Positions 11,305 to 23,574 of a stretch of DNA of 64,000 nucleotides are shown piece by piece. This DNA comes from Hysterangium stoloniferum (lineage: Eukaryota; Basidiomycota; Agaricomycetes; Hysterangiales; Hysterangiaceae): NCBI GenBank assembly GCA_015178975.1, contig WHVD01000010.1, positions 806,001 through 870,000 on the forward strand. The letters run 5' to 3'. The position numbers and the translations under genes were made by a program. Within the stretch, counting starts at the first letter, position 1; every line of letters starts with the position of its first letter. The notes beneath the pieces were generated by a model. It was not told the DNA's origin. It made no database searches and worked only from the letters and a program-made list of their open reading frames with translations.

Positions 11305-12593
11305 ATGCCTCCCACTCCATCGTCTTCGCGTGCTCTTGCTGCAATCTTACCACAAATAGCTACTGCACCGTATGAGGCTCACCAAAAGGCCCGTACATTT
11401 GCATCTCGTTATGTCAAAGCATCACAGTACGACGTTGCGATCGATGTACTCTTTCAATCGGCTAGGGAGTTACTGAAAGTCGGCCAGCAAGGGAGTGGAA
11501 CTGATCTAGGAGGGTTTCTCATTGATGTTTATGAAGCTAAGGAGGAGACTGTCACGGATGAGTCTCGGGGTATGATTGTTGTGTGGCAAGTGTTGTGCGG
11601 ATTGTGGACTGACTAATAATGGATATAGGACGACTGACGCAATTAATCGCATTGACCGGATCTAATGGATCATGGAGAAAAAAATTAATAGAAAAATCAA
11701 TTTCGTAGGTTATCCGTCTGTCATTTTTTTTGAACCGTTCTATAATTCAAATAGCTGGTCAGCGAAGTTTGGGCCGTGTCCAGCAGGCGATCCCGATATT
11801 CACCATTATGCTGGAGAGCTTTTATTCAAAGGCACGTTATATCATTTGATTATGAACGTGAAAATTGACTCATGTTACCAGAGGGAGCCCTTGATCTAGC
11901 CGAGCCACATTTCTTAGCAGCTGGGAAACGCGACAGTGCTCGTCTATTGGCCCAACTAATGGTAGAATGGTTAAATGACTCACCAGAGATAGGACTTTTC
12001 GCTCCAAGAGGCGTTATACCGTGCGTCAAATTATTTACTACATGACCACCGCTCATATTCGTCTCCAGGTATCTACTCGAAGGAAATATACTGGCCGCTC
12101 GTACATTCCTTTCGCATTTCATCTCAAACCTTATCACCTCACGTCCCAATATTCTCGCACAATCATCCCCACTGATAATCGGAGAGACATCAGATGAAAT
12201 TTTCGTTACAACAGATCAAGTCTTAAACTTCCTTCAACTTGCAATTCGAACATGCCAGCGTGCCCAGGGCGACAAAAATAAGACTATCAGAGAAGCATGG
12301 GTACGGCTATGCGGCTCGTATCAATCAAAGGGAGGTCTCATGGCAAGTCCCCCGATGCGCAAGGTCAGCGTCTCTGACAGTGTCCATTCTTATATCGTCT
12401 CTAACCCATCTTCCGATCAAAGGCATTGTCCGAAATCGGACAACTATATTTTGGTTTCCCACCACCGCGTGGTCAGGCTGGTAATCCTCTCCAAGATATG
12501 TTCTCTTCTCTATTCGGCGGGGAAGCTGGGCCTGTCCAGCCAAGGACATTGACGCCTGCTGTCACCCCTGGTAGTGGAATTGGTCTGGACTAA
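11305..12593 (+). CDS. GET4: Golgi-to-ER traffic protein 4 (GET4) homolog
   Basis: Six exons (11305-11569, 11629-11704, 11755-11831, 11882-12020, 12069-12363, 12423-12593) join into 340 codons. The product has the GET4 signature: KASQYDVAIDVLFQSAREL, GQQGSGTDLG, ALDLAEPHFL and PYLLEGN, in an all-helical fold. GET4 pairs with GET5 and hands tail-anchored membrane proteins to the GET3 ATPase in the cytosol. Intron 3 (11832-11881, 50 bp) starts with GC rather than GT: only the GC donor after AAAG restores FKEGALDL, the sequence expected in the family. The length is normal for fungal GET4. The first true ATG in frame is at 11305 (MPPTPSSSRA). Confidence 0.93.
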
Positions 12594-12995
12594 TGCGCAG
12601 AAATATAGCGAGGGCCTACTCTTACTGTTAAAAGGATAGTCTGAGACTTTGGATCTTGTGCGGTGTGACCATTCAAACAATACGAGTAATGCCAATAGTT
12701 GAATGACGCTAGCATCTTCGCGTTATTTAAGTTTGTGCAACCTACTACTTCCCTTCGTGATGACTGCCGTGAGGCACAAGACTCAGTCATTTCATACATC
12801 TGCTTTATTATGACCTATTCCTGAATGATAAAAACGTCAGACTACTTATTTTGGAAGTAATTTAACCGAGGTGAGGTGCGATGATAATGGTGATGACATT
12901 GCCACACTACACAGCAAAAGTGACCAATTTGTAGAAGTCCTTGAAGTATTTATAATTTCCGTCTTCTCATCTCATCCTTACAATCTCACTTGCTG
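12594..12995. other. Convergent 3' intergenic region
   Basis: About 400 bp between the stops of GET4 (+) and the next gene (-). It should contain both 3' UTRs. No other feature seen. Confidence 0.5.
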
Positions 12996-13698
12996 TTATA
13001 CAGTATGCTTCTTGACCAATACAACCCCTGGTTGTCCGTTCTTGGGGCTCGGGGAAGCCCCCCTCCTCTTTTCCCCTTCCTCGCCATTATTATCACGTTG
13101 AGCGGCTGTCTTTCCCTTCCTTCTGGTTGACCATTGGCGAGTCACACTAATCGCAAGCGCGGTTGATCCAGCTGCCTTCTTGAAGAGGGATTTCCTTCTT
13201 ACGGGTGCCGAGTCCGGTGGCCTTGCATCTGTGGATGAAATAGAGGCCGCAGGGACTCCCCAATCATTTGAGCTAGTTGGTGTGTACGGTAGCGATTGCA
13301 TGGCTGATCTCCTGTGGTTTGCATACGTGATCTCCGCTTTTTCTAAAAATTTAAACATATGAGAACTGCTTTACAAAGGGGTAATTAGGGGACCCACTGT
13401 CTTCCGAATAGGAAAAGTCCCAGTCGGTATCTTCTTCGCTTTCATTGCCATCATCATCTTTCGAAAATAGCCGGCCAGTCCTGTCATCTTCGACTTTGCC
13501 AGCCCACTTCATCTTGCCGCCATACAGTGAGCCAGGCTCTCCGAGCCACAAATCATCACCGTGACGGAAGGTATATCTCTCAGTATCGGTATCGTACCCA
13601 ACACGTTTCATGTTAGGTGGGAGATGACGTGCATCCTGTGGTAGACCATGCTCGTTAATGGTACTGAACTTAACACATGATACGTACGTCGTCTTCAT
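12996..13698 (-). CDS. Conserved small hypothetical protein, probably two exons
   Basis: ATG at 13698 opens MKTTYVSCVKFSTINEHGLP, then MKRVGYDTDTERYTF, LWLGEPGSLYGG and an acidic stretch (SEEDTDWDFSYSED). The second part (stop at 12996) is basic and Ser/Pro-rich (SAPVRRKSLFKKAAG) and ends VLVKKHTV. I recall similar short proteins from agaricomycetes, where the YDADTxRYTF block is conserved, but I cannot name a function. The intron joining the two parts is uncertain: a donor GTAAAG lies after NYPF (about 13384), and the acceptor that keeps frame is a weak GCGGAG site 45 bp on. They could also be separate frames of a decayed gene. Confidence 0.6.
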
Positions 13699-14813
13699 AT
13701 CGATTCGTTAGAGCGGCCATGGTAGTAGAGGAATTAAGGGTCTGAGTGAAAGGTAGGGGTAAAAGTCAAGCTTGCGTCAGAGGAACAGCAGTTGTTGCGC
13801 AGTTTTGTAGCAGTGGAAAGCTATGCTGAACTGCCTGCTTATAGGGGTGGATATTAAATGATATGAGATCTGGTCTCTAAGATGTAATGGTGAATTTACT
13901 CATTGGCCCGTCCACATTGACGGGGCTATATACTTATAGCTCTAGAAACGTTGTTGCAAGCAGTTGATGATTGATACTTGACTGGTATCAATTATTAGAG
14001 AGTATTTGCAACTAATATCATTAGTGGTTAAAGTTGTGATCCATTAATTAACCGTAGAATCTATTTAAAAACGCTGTCACACATTCAGATCATACGACTA
14101 CTGCGGATGCAGGGCGCCTGTTTTGTCTCTCCAGAGCTTGACGGATCTACAACGTAATGTGAAAGATCCAAGAGTTTTAAATCATGTTCTGCTGAGGTGT
14201 TGTGACAGGACGGAGTCATTACTTACAACGTAACACATCTTAGTAGCAAGATTGTTTACAGTACATACCTGTGTATAAATATCGAAGCGCTCATATAATT
14301 CACTTGTGTGTATCAAACCCCCAAATCATCTTCTAACAGAGCTAAGGGAATGAGATATCAGAGCAAATGACAAGCCTTGCGTTTTTAATATGCCACATCT
14401 AAGCCGCTTTAAGATTAACAGAGGACTAGTAACGAGGAAGCCGCCTTTCCAACCATTAGTTGATCGTCTCTCTGAGGCATTTCCAAATGAAAAGTTAATT
14501 TGACTTGGGGTTGCAATCGCATGTTTCCAATCGGTGTACAAGCTCTCTGGGGGGAATTATGACCAAAGCTATAGCATACGGCTCCTGAGCACCACAAACG
14601 ACCAACACCTGAGCATTGCTAAATTCCAGTTGGTGTCCAGGTACGTCGCTTGAAAATGGGACAGCAACCTCGTTACTTGAACTCGAGTATTCATCGGGAT
14701 ATTTTCCACAATGCCTATGTCATTGCTGCGGTGTACAGGCTGAACAGGGGATAAAATTGGTTGCTCGGGTAATTATTACGATTGACAAAAGAACAGTCCA
14801 CAATTAGTTTTTA
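13699..14813. other. Intergenic, no gene recognised
   Basis: About 1.1 kb upstream of the small hypothetical gene and downstream of TIM13. The only structure is the inverted copy of the 11.17-kb hairpin arm at 13998-14016. Open frames at 14326-14600 show no codon pattern or motif I trust. Confidence 0.5.
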
Positions 14814-15284
14814 CTAATATTCTGGCAATCCTGGCTCTGCCTTTTCTTTGAGTAGTCGGTTTTGATACGATCGGCTGATAACGTCAACTGTCAAGACGAT
14901 AATTAAATAAATAAAATATCTTTTTGTAGTGACATTGGCGAATATAGTAGTGCTATTGGACTTACATGCCTGCATGTAACGCGTCATACACGACGAAAGA
15001 CAACCCTGCAATCGGCATCATAAACACATTATACCACTATGACTCGGATATCTCCTATTCACCTCGTCTGAGCGCGTCATGGGCTTGGAGCTAGGTTTTG
15101 TGATGCATCCTTTATAGCATTTTTTGGTCATCACATCCAGAAGCTCTTGTGCATTTGCTATAGCCAAATCTTGCTTCAATTGCTCCTGTAATTTCTGCTT
15201 GAGGGATGTCACGTTTCCCGAAGATGCTGATGATGGAGCCGGCGGCGGCGGCACAGGTGGACTACTGCCAAAAAAGCTCGACAT
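14814..15284 (-). CDS. TIM13: Mitochondrial import inner membrane translocase subunit Tim13
   Basis: Three exons: 15063-15284, 14962-15005, 14814-14874 (108 aa). The N-terminus is Ser/Pro-rich (MSSFFGSSPP), then LKQQL-type helix LKQKLQEQLKQDLAIANAQE, then the twin CX3C motifs C-Y-K-G-C and C-L-S-S-C, which form the paired disulfides of small Tim chaperones. Tim8-Tim13 hexamers guard hydrophobic precursors across the intermembrane space. The second CX3C is carried by a 44-bp exon. The last acceptor is taken at 14875 (TTATCAG) because the nearer AG would give a stop. ATG at 15284; the open frame continues further up (to about 15365) without an ATG that fits better. Confidence 0.92.
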
Positions 15285-15704
15285 GCTTTGCTTGAATGAC
15301 GGTACTCGTGACGGAAAATTTGACTTACATAATTTAGTCACATGGGATGACGCGTTATCTCTCAAACCAGGAATGCGGCCAATACTGTTATCTAAAGATA
15401 GGTAGCCTATCTCGCTTCAGGTCATGTGGACTTATCCCCAATCACTTCCCTTTTTCTTTGGCAAGTTTGGGTACATAGGAGTCAGGTCTTGGCTGCGATT
15501 GTTCAACAGATTACTCATGGACCAATGATCGTAGCTGAACTTTTATCTAGAATAACGCACGTTCTCGCTTAGATGCTCTATGTCAGTCTGCCGCGCGTGA
15601 AATAGAATAGTTGGACTAGATTCGGTTGTCGGCTGGGCGTGTATAAATATCTTGAATCGCAATTCAGGTGGATCACTGCTTCCCTCTTCCTTCTCACTCA
15701 AATA
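15285..15704. promoter_or_regulatory. Bidirectional region between TIM13 and the MFS transporter
   Basis: 420 bp between divergent start codons. It must contain both promoters. A GTATAAATAT stretch at about 15640 may be the transporter's TATA element. Confidence 0.45.
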
Positions 15705-18560
15705 ATGAACGACGAGAAGCTTGGAACCAAACCTGACGCCTCATCACTTCAGGGTACTTTGGAACTTGGCGCCTCGGCCTTAGCGTCAACGACAAATGAA
15801 GGCGTCGATCCAGTTTATGAGATGAAGAGTCACTTGGGTACATTTCTCGCCTTCCCATTTATGACTATTATGTTGAAAGCACGAATCAGTGAATCGATGT
15901 TTACAGAATGAGTGAGTGCGCATTTTTTCCGCTTTGACCTAAAGTGACGGAGACGGTTTAGAATCGGCTGGGGTCGATATCAAACCGAATTGTTCATTGT
16001 TTCGGGGTTCGGATGGGCCGCTGACAGTGAGTACGTTATGTTCGTACATCCCGACTGGTTTTTACAACACGTTATATGCAGATCTTTGGTTGCAAGGTCC
16101 GTGTTCTGAAGTCCATGGAAAGCATATGACGAATGTTCTCCAAACTTGCTAGGAATCGCCATCGTTCTTCCCCAAATAATCTTAGAGATGAATCCTCCGC
16201 ATATTGCGTTTGCTACACTCGCACTCTATGTAGGCTTGATAGGCGGGGCTGTGACCTGGGTGCGCTCCCCCTAGTTAAATGATAGCAAGAGCTCACCCAA
16301 GATTGAAAATATGTAGGGTGTACTCGCTGATATCATTGGACGCAAACTTTCTTGGAATGTGAGTTCTTCACCTAGCTAGAAACTCGAGAATTCATCCGCC
16401 TACCTGCTGTGTCCAGATTACTCTGTTTATCGCAGGCGTTTTCGGAATCGCGGCTGGAGGGGCTCCTAACTTCGTAGCGCTCGGGGCTTTGATTGCCTGC
16501 ATAGGCTTTGGAGTCGGCGGAAAGTGCGCAAACTCTTCGTAAACTTTATCAACTTAATAACCCCTGAAATGTTCCTCTTCCAGCCTTCCTGTCGATGGTG
16601 CGGTCGAATGCTGATAATATAGTATTACTCGGGATAACGTTTTAGTATTATTTCCACAGGGGCGTTATTCCTGGAGCACATCCCACAGAAACAGCAGGTA
16701 AATACAGGGTGCGAATAATATGCTCCATAAAATTTACATGGTTGCGTTTTCAGTGGACACTCACGCTCCTTTCCTTGTGGTGGCCTGCGGGCCAAATAGT
16801 AACATCATTAGTTGGCTGGGTTTTCATAGCAAATTTTTCTTGTCCTGACACGACACCGCCTGGGACATGCCCTCGAAACGAAAACAATGGTTGGAGGTAT
16901 ACATTGTATGTGACTATTCACTTCATCCCTGTTTTATTATATGGGTTTAAAACAATAATTCTTTTCTCTGTTCCAGCTTTACATTGTAAGTGAAGTAACT
17001 GGTAACGGAGGGGCGTATAGACTAACGACACGTAAATAAGAGGAGCAATCACTCTCGTGATGTTCATCATTCGATTCTTTATTTTCGATCTTCAGGAATC
17101 GTCCAAATATCTTCTGGCCAAGGGTCGTGATGAAGAAGCCTTAGCTGTACGTGATTTTTAAACCGCTGATTCGAAAATATGCCTCATATTCTTCCTTTTT
17201 ATTTTAGGTATTGCAAAATATAGCAAGGAAGAATGGGAAAGAGATCACATTGACATTGGATCAGCTTTTGGCTGTATCTGGGGGGCAGCCTTCTAGAAAA
17301 CTCACGGCGTCTGAGTTATTGAAACGGTCATTTACCGACATCTCATTGTATGTCTCTAAAATTAAATTAATTGTATGACGAGTGTTTTTTGACGTGGATA
17401 CAAAATGGCAGTTCTCATGTCAAGCCGTTATTCTCAACGAAGCGCTTAGCCATTAATACGTCTATAACGATCTCATTATGGGGGTGAGTTGCAGACTAGG
17501 ATCTTGATGAATCCGTCGGGAGTTCATGTTTCCAAATAGGTTGATCGGTCTTGCGTATCCGCTCTTCAACGCCTTCTTGCCGATTTATCTCAGCCATCGC
17601 TCTGTCGCTTCTGGGGGTGGCGTAAATCAAACGTACCGGTATGTCTTCCTCCAAAAACATCCTGTCCGACCAGTAATATCACAAATCCGAAACAGCAATT
17701 ACACAATAATAGCCTCCCTCGGCGTGCCCGGGTCAATGATTGCATGTCTAATGGTTGATTGGACTCGCAAAGGTCGCTTATCATTTGGAGGTCGTAAATT
17801 CGCCATGATGCTATCCACGGCTTTGACTGGCATATTTTTGTTCCTCTTTACGACCGCTACGACGCAGAGTGGCATTTTGGCGTATTCCTGTGTTACTAGT
17901 CTTACACAGTGAGTTTTCCATCCGCTTCAGTCTTGTCGGTTTTGGTGTTGATGGTCTTTAATAGGAACGCTGTACGTTTTTTTAAACGCAACGTCTACTA
18001 GAAACTAAAGAACTGAATTCGTACTAATATAGATGTACGGAGTGGTAAGTAAAATAGCATACTTCCGGTTATAAATTACCACTTAATATTCACAGTTATA
18101 TGCCTACACTCCAGAAGTCTTCCCGGCCCCTCATAGGTAGGCCCAGTTTCTCCCCACACCTTCTGAAAATTATATTCAAGCCCACAATTATCAGAGGCAC
18201 AGCAGATGCACTGTGCTCTGCTTTCAACAGGTATGTCGCTACTCATATTTGTTTGTTTATTGAAAGTGCAAAGCACCATCCAACTAATTTCCCATCATTA
18301 GACTCACAGGTCTCATGTCACCGATCAGTATGTCATTTCATAAAGTAATGGGAAGATGGTATTGATTTAGAACAACCATTTGATACAGTTGCAACATACG
18401 GAAACTTGAATACTCCAGTTCCCATATTTGTCGCAGCCTCATTATTTTTGGTGGCTTCGATACTCATGCTTCTCTTACCCATAGAGGTGTGTTTATATTT
18501 CATTTCATTCGAGTTGTCATTATTACTTCTTTGTAGACTGCTGGCAAGGCTGCGTTGTAG
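15705..18560 (+). CDS. MFS transporter (sugar/metabolite type), 22 exons
   Basis: Exons: 15705-15837, 15890-15911, 15962-16026, 16082-16096, 16153-16259, 16317-16358, 16417-16523, 16584-16597, 16660-16697, 16754-16905, 17041-17146, 17208-17347, 17412-17483, 17540-17638, 17696-17908, 17965-17971, 18033-18044, 18096-18136, 18195-18230, 18302-18327, 18389-18486, 18537-18560. They give 522 aa, a normal MFS length, with no stop. Landmarks: IGWGRYQTELF, GVLADIIGRK (MFS loop 2-3 motif), LPVDGALFLE, SLWWPAGQIV, LYAYTPEVFPAPHRGTADAL, ending LLPIETAGKAAL. The family contains yeast YBR241C-like and SV2-like transporters; the substrate is unknown and the product should lie in a membrane with about 12 helices. 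Several exons are tiny (7, 12, 14, 15 nt). Around 16897-17040 an alternative with a 9-nt exon is possible; the single 135-bp intron gives the better GWRYTLGAI. Confidence 0.87.
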
Positions 18561-18960
18561 GGATTCCGCAGGGGTTGGCCCACCCCTCTGACGGTATTGA
18601 CTAGGGATTTCATTTTAGAAAGAGACCACCCGAACCGATAATTTTTTACAAATTCAATAAATCACTAAGTAAAAGGCATTGCAAGGAATTGTGAATCTTG
18701 TAAATTTTGTGATGTGTATGGTATTGGAATGATATGTGCAAGAGACTGAGTACACCAGAAAGTCACAAACAGACATAGATAGTGACGAATGTCGCACGAT
18801 CCCTCGCTTGCCGGGAGCAGTGCGGCATTCAACGTTCAGCTGAGCGTATGGAGGACTCCCACGCCTTTTGTTTTCTGACGGCGACTATCGATTCACAGTC
18901 GTTAAAATTTTCGCTCATTGACATACATATTATCATTCTTTTAAAACCTTTCTAATTAGT
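18561..18960. other. 3' flank of the transporter
   Basis: No gene seen. The first 160 bp or so resemble 56216-56335, so the duplicated segment extends past the transporter stop. Confidence 0.5.
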
Positions 18961-19379
18961 TTAAATCTCACATCATGACATCTGGGTTCTTGCCACAGGG
19001 TGTATTTGTGCACTTAGGTATTAACCTAAGTGGTGATAGGTACCCACCCAGCACATATACAGGAATGGAAGCCATAACACCCGGGGCAGCTGGGATCCCA
19101 GATAGCTCAGTTGATGGCATACAGGAACCAGCTAATAAGCATCGGCAACTCTTAGGAGCATGAGGGGAGACCCACAGTTGAAGCCCTGTCAGGCATAACA
19201 AGGTTATTTGTGGACCCAGAAGCAGTATGGCAAGCCAAGGCTTTAGCATTGGTGACAGATGAAACCTGGGGCAGCAGGAAAACACTAATTCCTGAAAATA
19301 TACCAGGATTTAAGGCAGATGCCTTGGAAATCTCTAATGTGTTCAGCATGTTGTGTATTGAGGGTTCCATGAAATCATG

Positions 19380-20469
19380 AGATTGCATTGGGTTGATAAG
19401 CATTGAGATTATTGAGTGCCAGTTCAAACCAGTTCATGGCAGTGCCCTGAAGAAAGGATAAAGCAAATATAACTTTGCTTTTATTGGTGGCAAATTTGCC
19501 AGGGGGGTCACTGAAGTTCAGGTTGGATTGAATGGCCACAACTTTGAGGTGTCAGTACCATGAAAAATGTCAGGTTCCCTAACCTTGGTATGCTGGATGG
19601 TCTTCCTGTGATTGTTTTTGAGAAAGGGGGTCAGTGTAAGGGCAACTCTAAGAGTGGATATCACACTAGTAGAGGAAATCCAAAGGTATATATAAATGAC
19701 TAAATACAAGATAACTATCTACTCACCTAGTAGAGGAAATCCAAAGAGAAAAGTCTAAGGAAACTCTACCAGGTGTGACACGTCAGCTATACAGCACGCA
19801 GTGTATTTTCCCACGCCTTAAGCGCCCTCTTACATCAGTTCAATGTACCCTATAAAGAATAAGATGTCCTGTTATGGGGAGGTAATAAAATGGAATAGAC
19901 AATAAGGCATAGTCTGGGGGGTACTAATCTGGGGAAAATAAAGTGTGCATGACTTGTCCCCTTACAGTCAGCCCTTCAAGTGCTGTCCTAAGACTGGGCT
20001 CAGGAATTACTACAGAGCTGTGAGAAGCACCTGCTGAACTGTTGCCAGAGTGGTGAGAATTGGGGTGTGAGCTGTAGTGTGGACTTGGAGATCTGCCACC
20101 TGGAATACTGTGATAAGAACTGGGGTACAAGCTGTGATGGGAGCTATGATGGGAACTCAGAGGTCTGCCACCACAACTGTGGTGAGGACTGGGATGGGAA
20201 CTCAGAGGTCTGCCACCAAAACTGTGGTGAGAACTGGGAGGACCACTACTGTGAAAGCTAGATAGTCTACCACTGGGATGGCTACTATGATGTGAGCTGT
20301 TGTGGAACATGTGGACTGATGGAGGGGGTGGTGAGAAATGTTGAAAAACACTTCTACCTGGGCTTGGGGGAACTGGGAGAGGCCTTGGCAGGCTTGCCAG
20401 GGTCTGAGTGTTGGAGACACAGTCTGGGAGGGATGTCAGTGGGGATCTGACATAGTCAATCAGTAGCAT
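19380..20469 (-). pseudogene. Family G gag polyprotein, broken
   Basis: The N-terminal 181-codon segment (19924-20469) is Ser/His/Pro-rich with repeated HHSSHHS-like runs and ends EPSLRTALEGLTVRG. A second segment (about 19518-19650) reads FLKNNHRKTIQHTKVREPD then IFHGTDTSKL, the conserved start of a retrotransposon gag domain. A third frame (19430-19520) carries the WFE-type core. Stops and an unrelated-looking stretch of about 250 bp (19650-19924) separate them. Confidence 0.75.
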
Positions 20470-20518
20470 AGAGAGTAATCCTTCTGATGGCTTCTTGTCA
20501 TATATCAGAAGGGTCCAT

Positions 20519-21304
20519 TGTTGGAAGATAACAGTTCACAAGCTTGAGTTCAAAAATACTATTAATATCTAAGCTAAAAGTGGAAGGAGGGCTCTAAGCT
20601 GAGGGGGGCCAATGGTACAAAATGAGCTAATCAGGGGGCCAATGATAGAAATTGTACTAGTTGGGAGGTCTGACTCTATAAATGTAGTAGAGCTTGGCTT
20701 CAACTTATGTGTTGCACCCTCATACAAACTGTTAGGGTGCTCCAGTATTTCAAACAGAGCAGATAGTACAATAAGAATGAAAAACAAACACTTAGCTCAA
20801 TTGACTGGTGGGCTGAAATACTAAGAGTCATAAGGTAAGAGTTTGTGGCTTGCTGAAAACATATTCAAGGGTATCAAGAAAGAAGGAAAGAGGTTTGAGA
20901 ACTAGTAGAGGGTAATCTAAGTCAATTTTAAACTGAAGAATTGTAGCATACATGAAAAGAACTTTATACTACATCAAGATGGGTGATCAGAAGGCCAATC
21001 AAGGAAGTGAAGGGTAAAACAGATCATAAGGAGTTGATGACAAGGTAAAGAGACTAAATATAAAATATTAAACAATACTAAAAGGATCTGAGGTGGCAAG
21101 TGAGATGTATACAGGGAGATGGGGACAGGGGAGCAAACAGAAATGGAGACAGAACAGAAAGCTAAAGGGATAAGACTATAACAAAACAAATGTCAGGGGT
21201 GCTGTGAGCAGTAATACTGTGAGTGGGGGTTCTGACAGTGAAGTAATGAAGGGTATTAAGTCCAAAACAAGTAGCAGGGGTCTGAAATGACAGGGATCCT
21301 AACA
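20519..21304 (-). repeat. LTR family G, copy 1
   Basis: On the minus strand it starts TGTTAGGATCC at 21304 and ends CTTCCAACA at 20519, next to the gag region. It carries the shared promoter motif near 20691-20720. Homologous to 24528-25160 (opposite orientation) and 21305-21769. Confidence 0.8.
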
Positions 21305-21769
21305 GCCCCCAGCACTTGTTTCTCTGTAGCTTAGTCCCTTAGCCTTCCATCCCATCTCCATTCCATTCACTCCCCATCACCATTTCCACATATATATCCC
21401 ATTTGCCACCTCATATGTATACTTTGTTATATTGTATTTAGTCTCATTTGGATCCCCATTCCTTTCCATACTTCCTTTTAACCTGTCATCACTCTTGCTT
21501 CTGTTCTCCAGTTCAAATATTGACTTAGATTACCCCCTTCCAGTTCTCAGTCCTATTACTACTGTTCTAATACCCTCAAAGGTGCCTTCAGTAAGCCACA
21601 ACCCCTTACCTTATGACCCTTAGTAATTCAGCCCTTATGTTTATAGAGTCAGACCTTCTAACTAATACAATCTCTATTGTCAGCCTCTCGATTGACTTAG
21701 TTACCATCATCAGCCCCCTGACTTAGAGCCTCCTCTCCCCATTTTGTTTAGATCTTAACAATTTGGTGG
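21305..21769 (+). repeat. LTR family G, truncated copy 3, head-to-head with copy 1
   Basis: Starts inside the LTR (about 120 bp of its 5' end is missing) directly at the terminus of copy 1, runs in the opposite direction and ends GATCTTAACA. Confidence 0.7.
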
Positions 21770-21935
21770 GAAAGTGTCCTTATGTTCCACATTGAAACAG
21801 TGCAATGTCTCTCTTTCCATGTGAGGTCTCTTTGACAAGATGCATGCTGGGACAGTGTCACTGCTGACTATGGGTGTTTGGGTGGTGTGATCAGGGTGCC
21901 ATTTGCTCTTGATGACTGTAGCATGGCCCATGTTG

Positions 21936-22752
21936 TGTTAGGACTGGAAAACCCGCCAGGCTCTGGACCCCATTTTACATGCACCCAACTCTCTATACCA
22001 GGTTGCAGCTCACTGGAAAATCCACTGGGACCTGCACATGACAAACCTCTGTGTCTCATGCATCAGTCATCGGACTCCACCGGGACCCACATATGTCAAC
22101 CTGTCTATGCCCAATCCTCTGTGTCTCACACATCAGTCATTGGACTCTGCTGGGACCCATGCATGTCAAGCCTGTCTATGTCCAACTCTGTTTCATACAC
22201 CAGTCACCAGACTCTGCCTGGATAACCCGTCAGCTCTCTAACTGAGCCCCACTCCCATTATGGTCAAATGACCTGTCATGTTTTCAGACTTCACCTCCAT
22301 TCCATTCTGTCCCTAACACCTAGTTTGGTGTTTACCTGTCCCATTTCATGATTACTTGTTTTGGTTTTATTATTACCAGATTTGGTATTGCATACATTCA
22401 ACAGTCTATATAATCTAGCTAATGTTGTACATACAATCTGGTCAGAAAATCAACTGAGTTCTTCCCCAGTCTCTCAACTTATATCCCACTCCATCCCCAT
22501 CTCTCATCTCACAATGCTATTGACCCTGTCAGAGCCCACAGGCTTTCCAACTGGTCTTTCAACATCAATCTTTGACACATTGACTGTCAACCTATAAACT
22601 ACACCCAGACTCCCTGGGTTTCCCATCCACCTGTCTACCATTGGACACCATGATCTCACGAGGGCACTGCCTATAAGCTGAAGCCAAGTCCTACTGGAAT
22701 ATCCATGGGTTTCTCCAGAAACCCTCCACTAAACTTTGCACGGCTCTTAACA
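21936..22752 (+). repeat. Solo LTR family F, copy 2, TSD TGTTG
   Basis: Starts TGTTAGGACTGG and ends CTCTTAACA; flanked by TGTTG at 21931-21935 and 22753-22757. The shared promoter motif (TATAAGCTGAAGCCAAGTCC) is at 22672-22691 in plus orientation. Confidence 0.9.
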
Positions 22753-23530
22753 TGTTGCAATGATTGTCTGTGCATTGGTATCCAAACAGCTCAGGTCATG
22801 AGACAAGTTGTGGACAGTTGCTTCATGCTGTTGAATGTCATAGTCCATGGAAACCTCCCAACTGTGCAACTTCACAATAGTTGTCACATTGAATGATGCA
22901 GTGTGAGTGCATTGGCTCTAGTGCCACCACCATAAGCCCTGGTACACTTGACTGCAGCTGCTAACCAGTTGATTATGCTGATGTCCTTCTCATTCTTGCA
23001 CTCTAGCCCCTTGGCCATGATACTACCCCTCAGCAAAAAGGTAATTTCCTCTGTGCCTCTCTCCACTTTCTGCTGAGCTTCAGTTGTGAGTGCCATATAA
23101 GGAACATAGTGAATGTTCTTAAACACATCTTCCACTTTATGTGGTATAACTGAAATGAATGTGCAGGTGTGTGAGTCTGATGGTCATACAAGTGCCATGC
23201 AATGACAATGGTGTGCCAGCCCCATTGCCCTGTGTTCTTCAGACTGCACTGAGGTACTGTATGCCAGCCACATTATGGACTGAACCATGATGGGTCTGGG
23301 TGCCAGCAGAACTGCAGAAATCAACTGTCTGTACTGAGCTGCCTGCCTGCCACATCCAACTAACTAACACATTGCTTTCTTTGACACCTTCGACTGGTAT
23401 TCTATTTGAGGTGATTCTCATTGATATATCAGATTTGATCATAGCCACTACCACGGCCGACAAATATATGCAACGTGTATATAGCATCAGCGAGAAGCTT
23501 CCAAGAACACAAAGGCGGAAAGGGGTGACT
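22753..23530 (-). pseudogene. Unrecognised coding remnant in repeat-like sequence
   Basis: The minus strand at 22884-23135 is open for 83 codons with protein-like composition (LTTEAQQKVERGTEEITFLL, INWLAAAVKCTRAYGGG). I do not recognise it. It has no good start or partner exons and probably belongs to a decayed mobile element. The remainder up to 23530 shows nothing. Confidence 0.35.
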
Positions 23531-23574
23531 ATATGCGTTCTTTAAATGGCTCAAACTACGTCACTTTACATAAA

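Larger units (their letters stand above)
18961..21304 (-). mobile_element. Ty3/gypsy element family G, 5' half, decayed
   Basis: A minus-strand element with LTR 20519-21304 followed by gag remnants (20469 down to about 19380) and further broken coding sequence to about 18970, where it ends next to transporter flank. The gag pieces match the family G gag fragments at 25180-25278 and 38954-39376. Confidence 0.78.
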
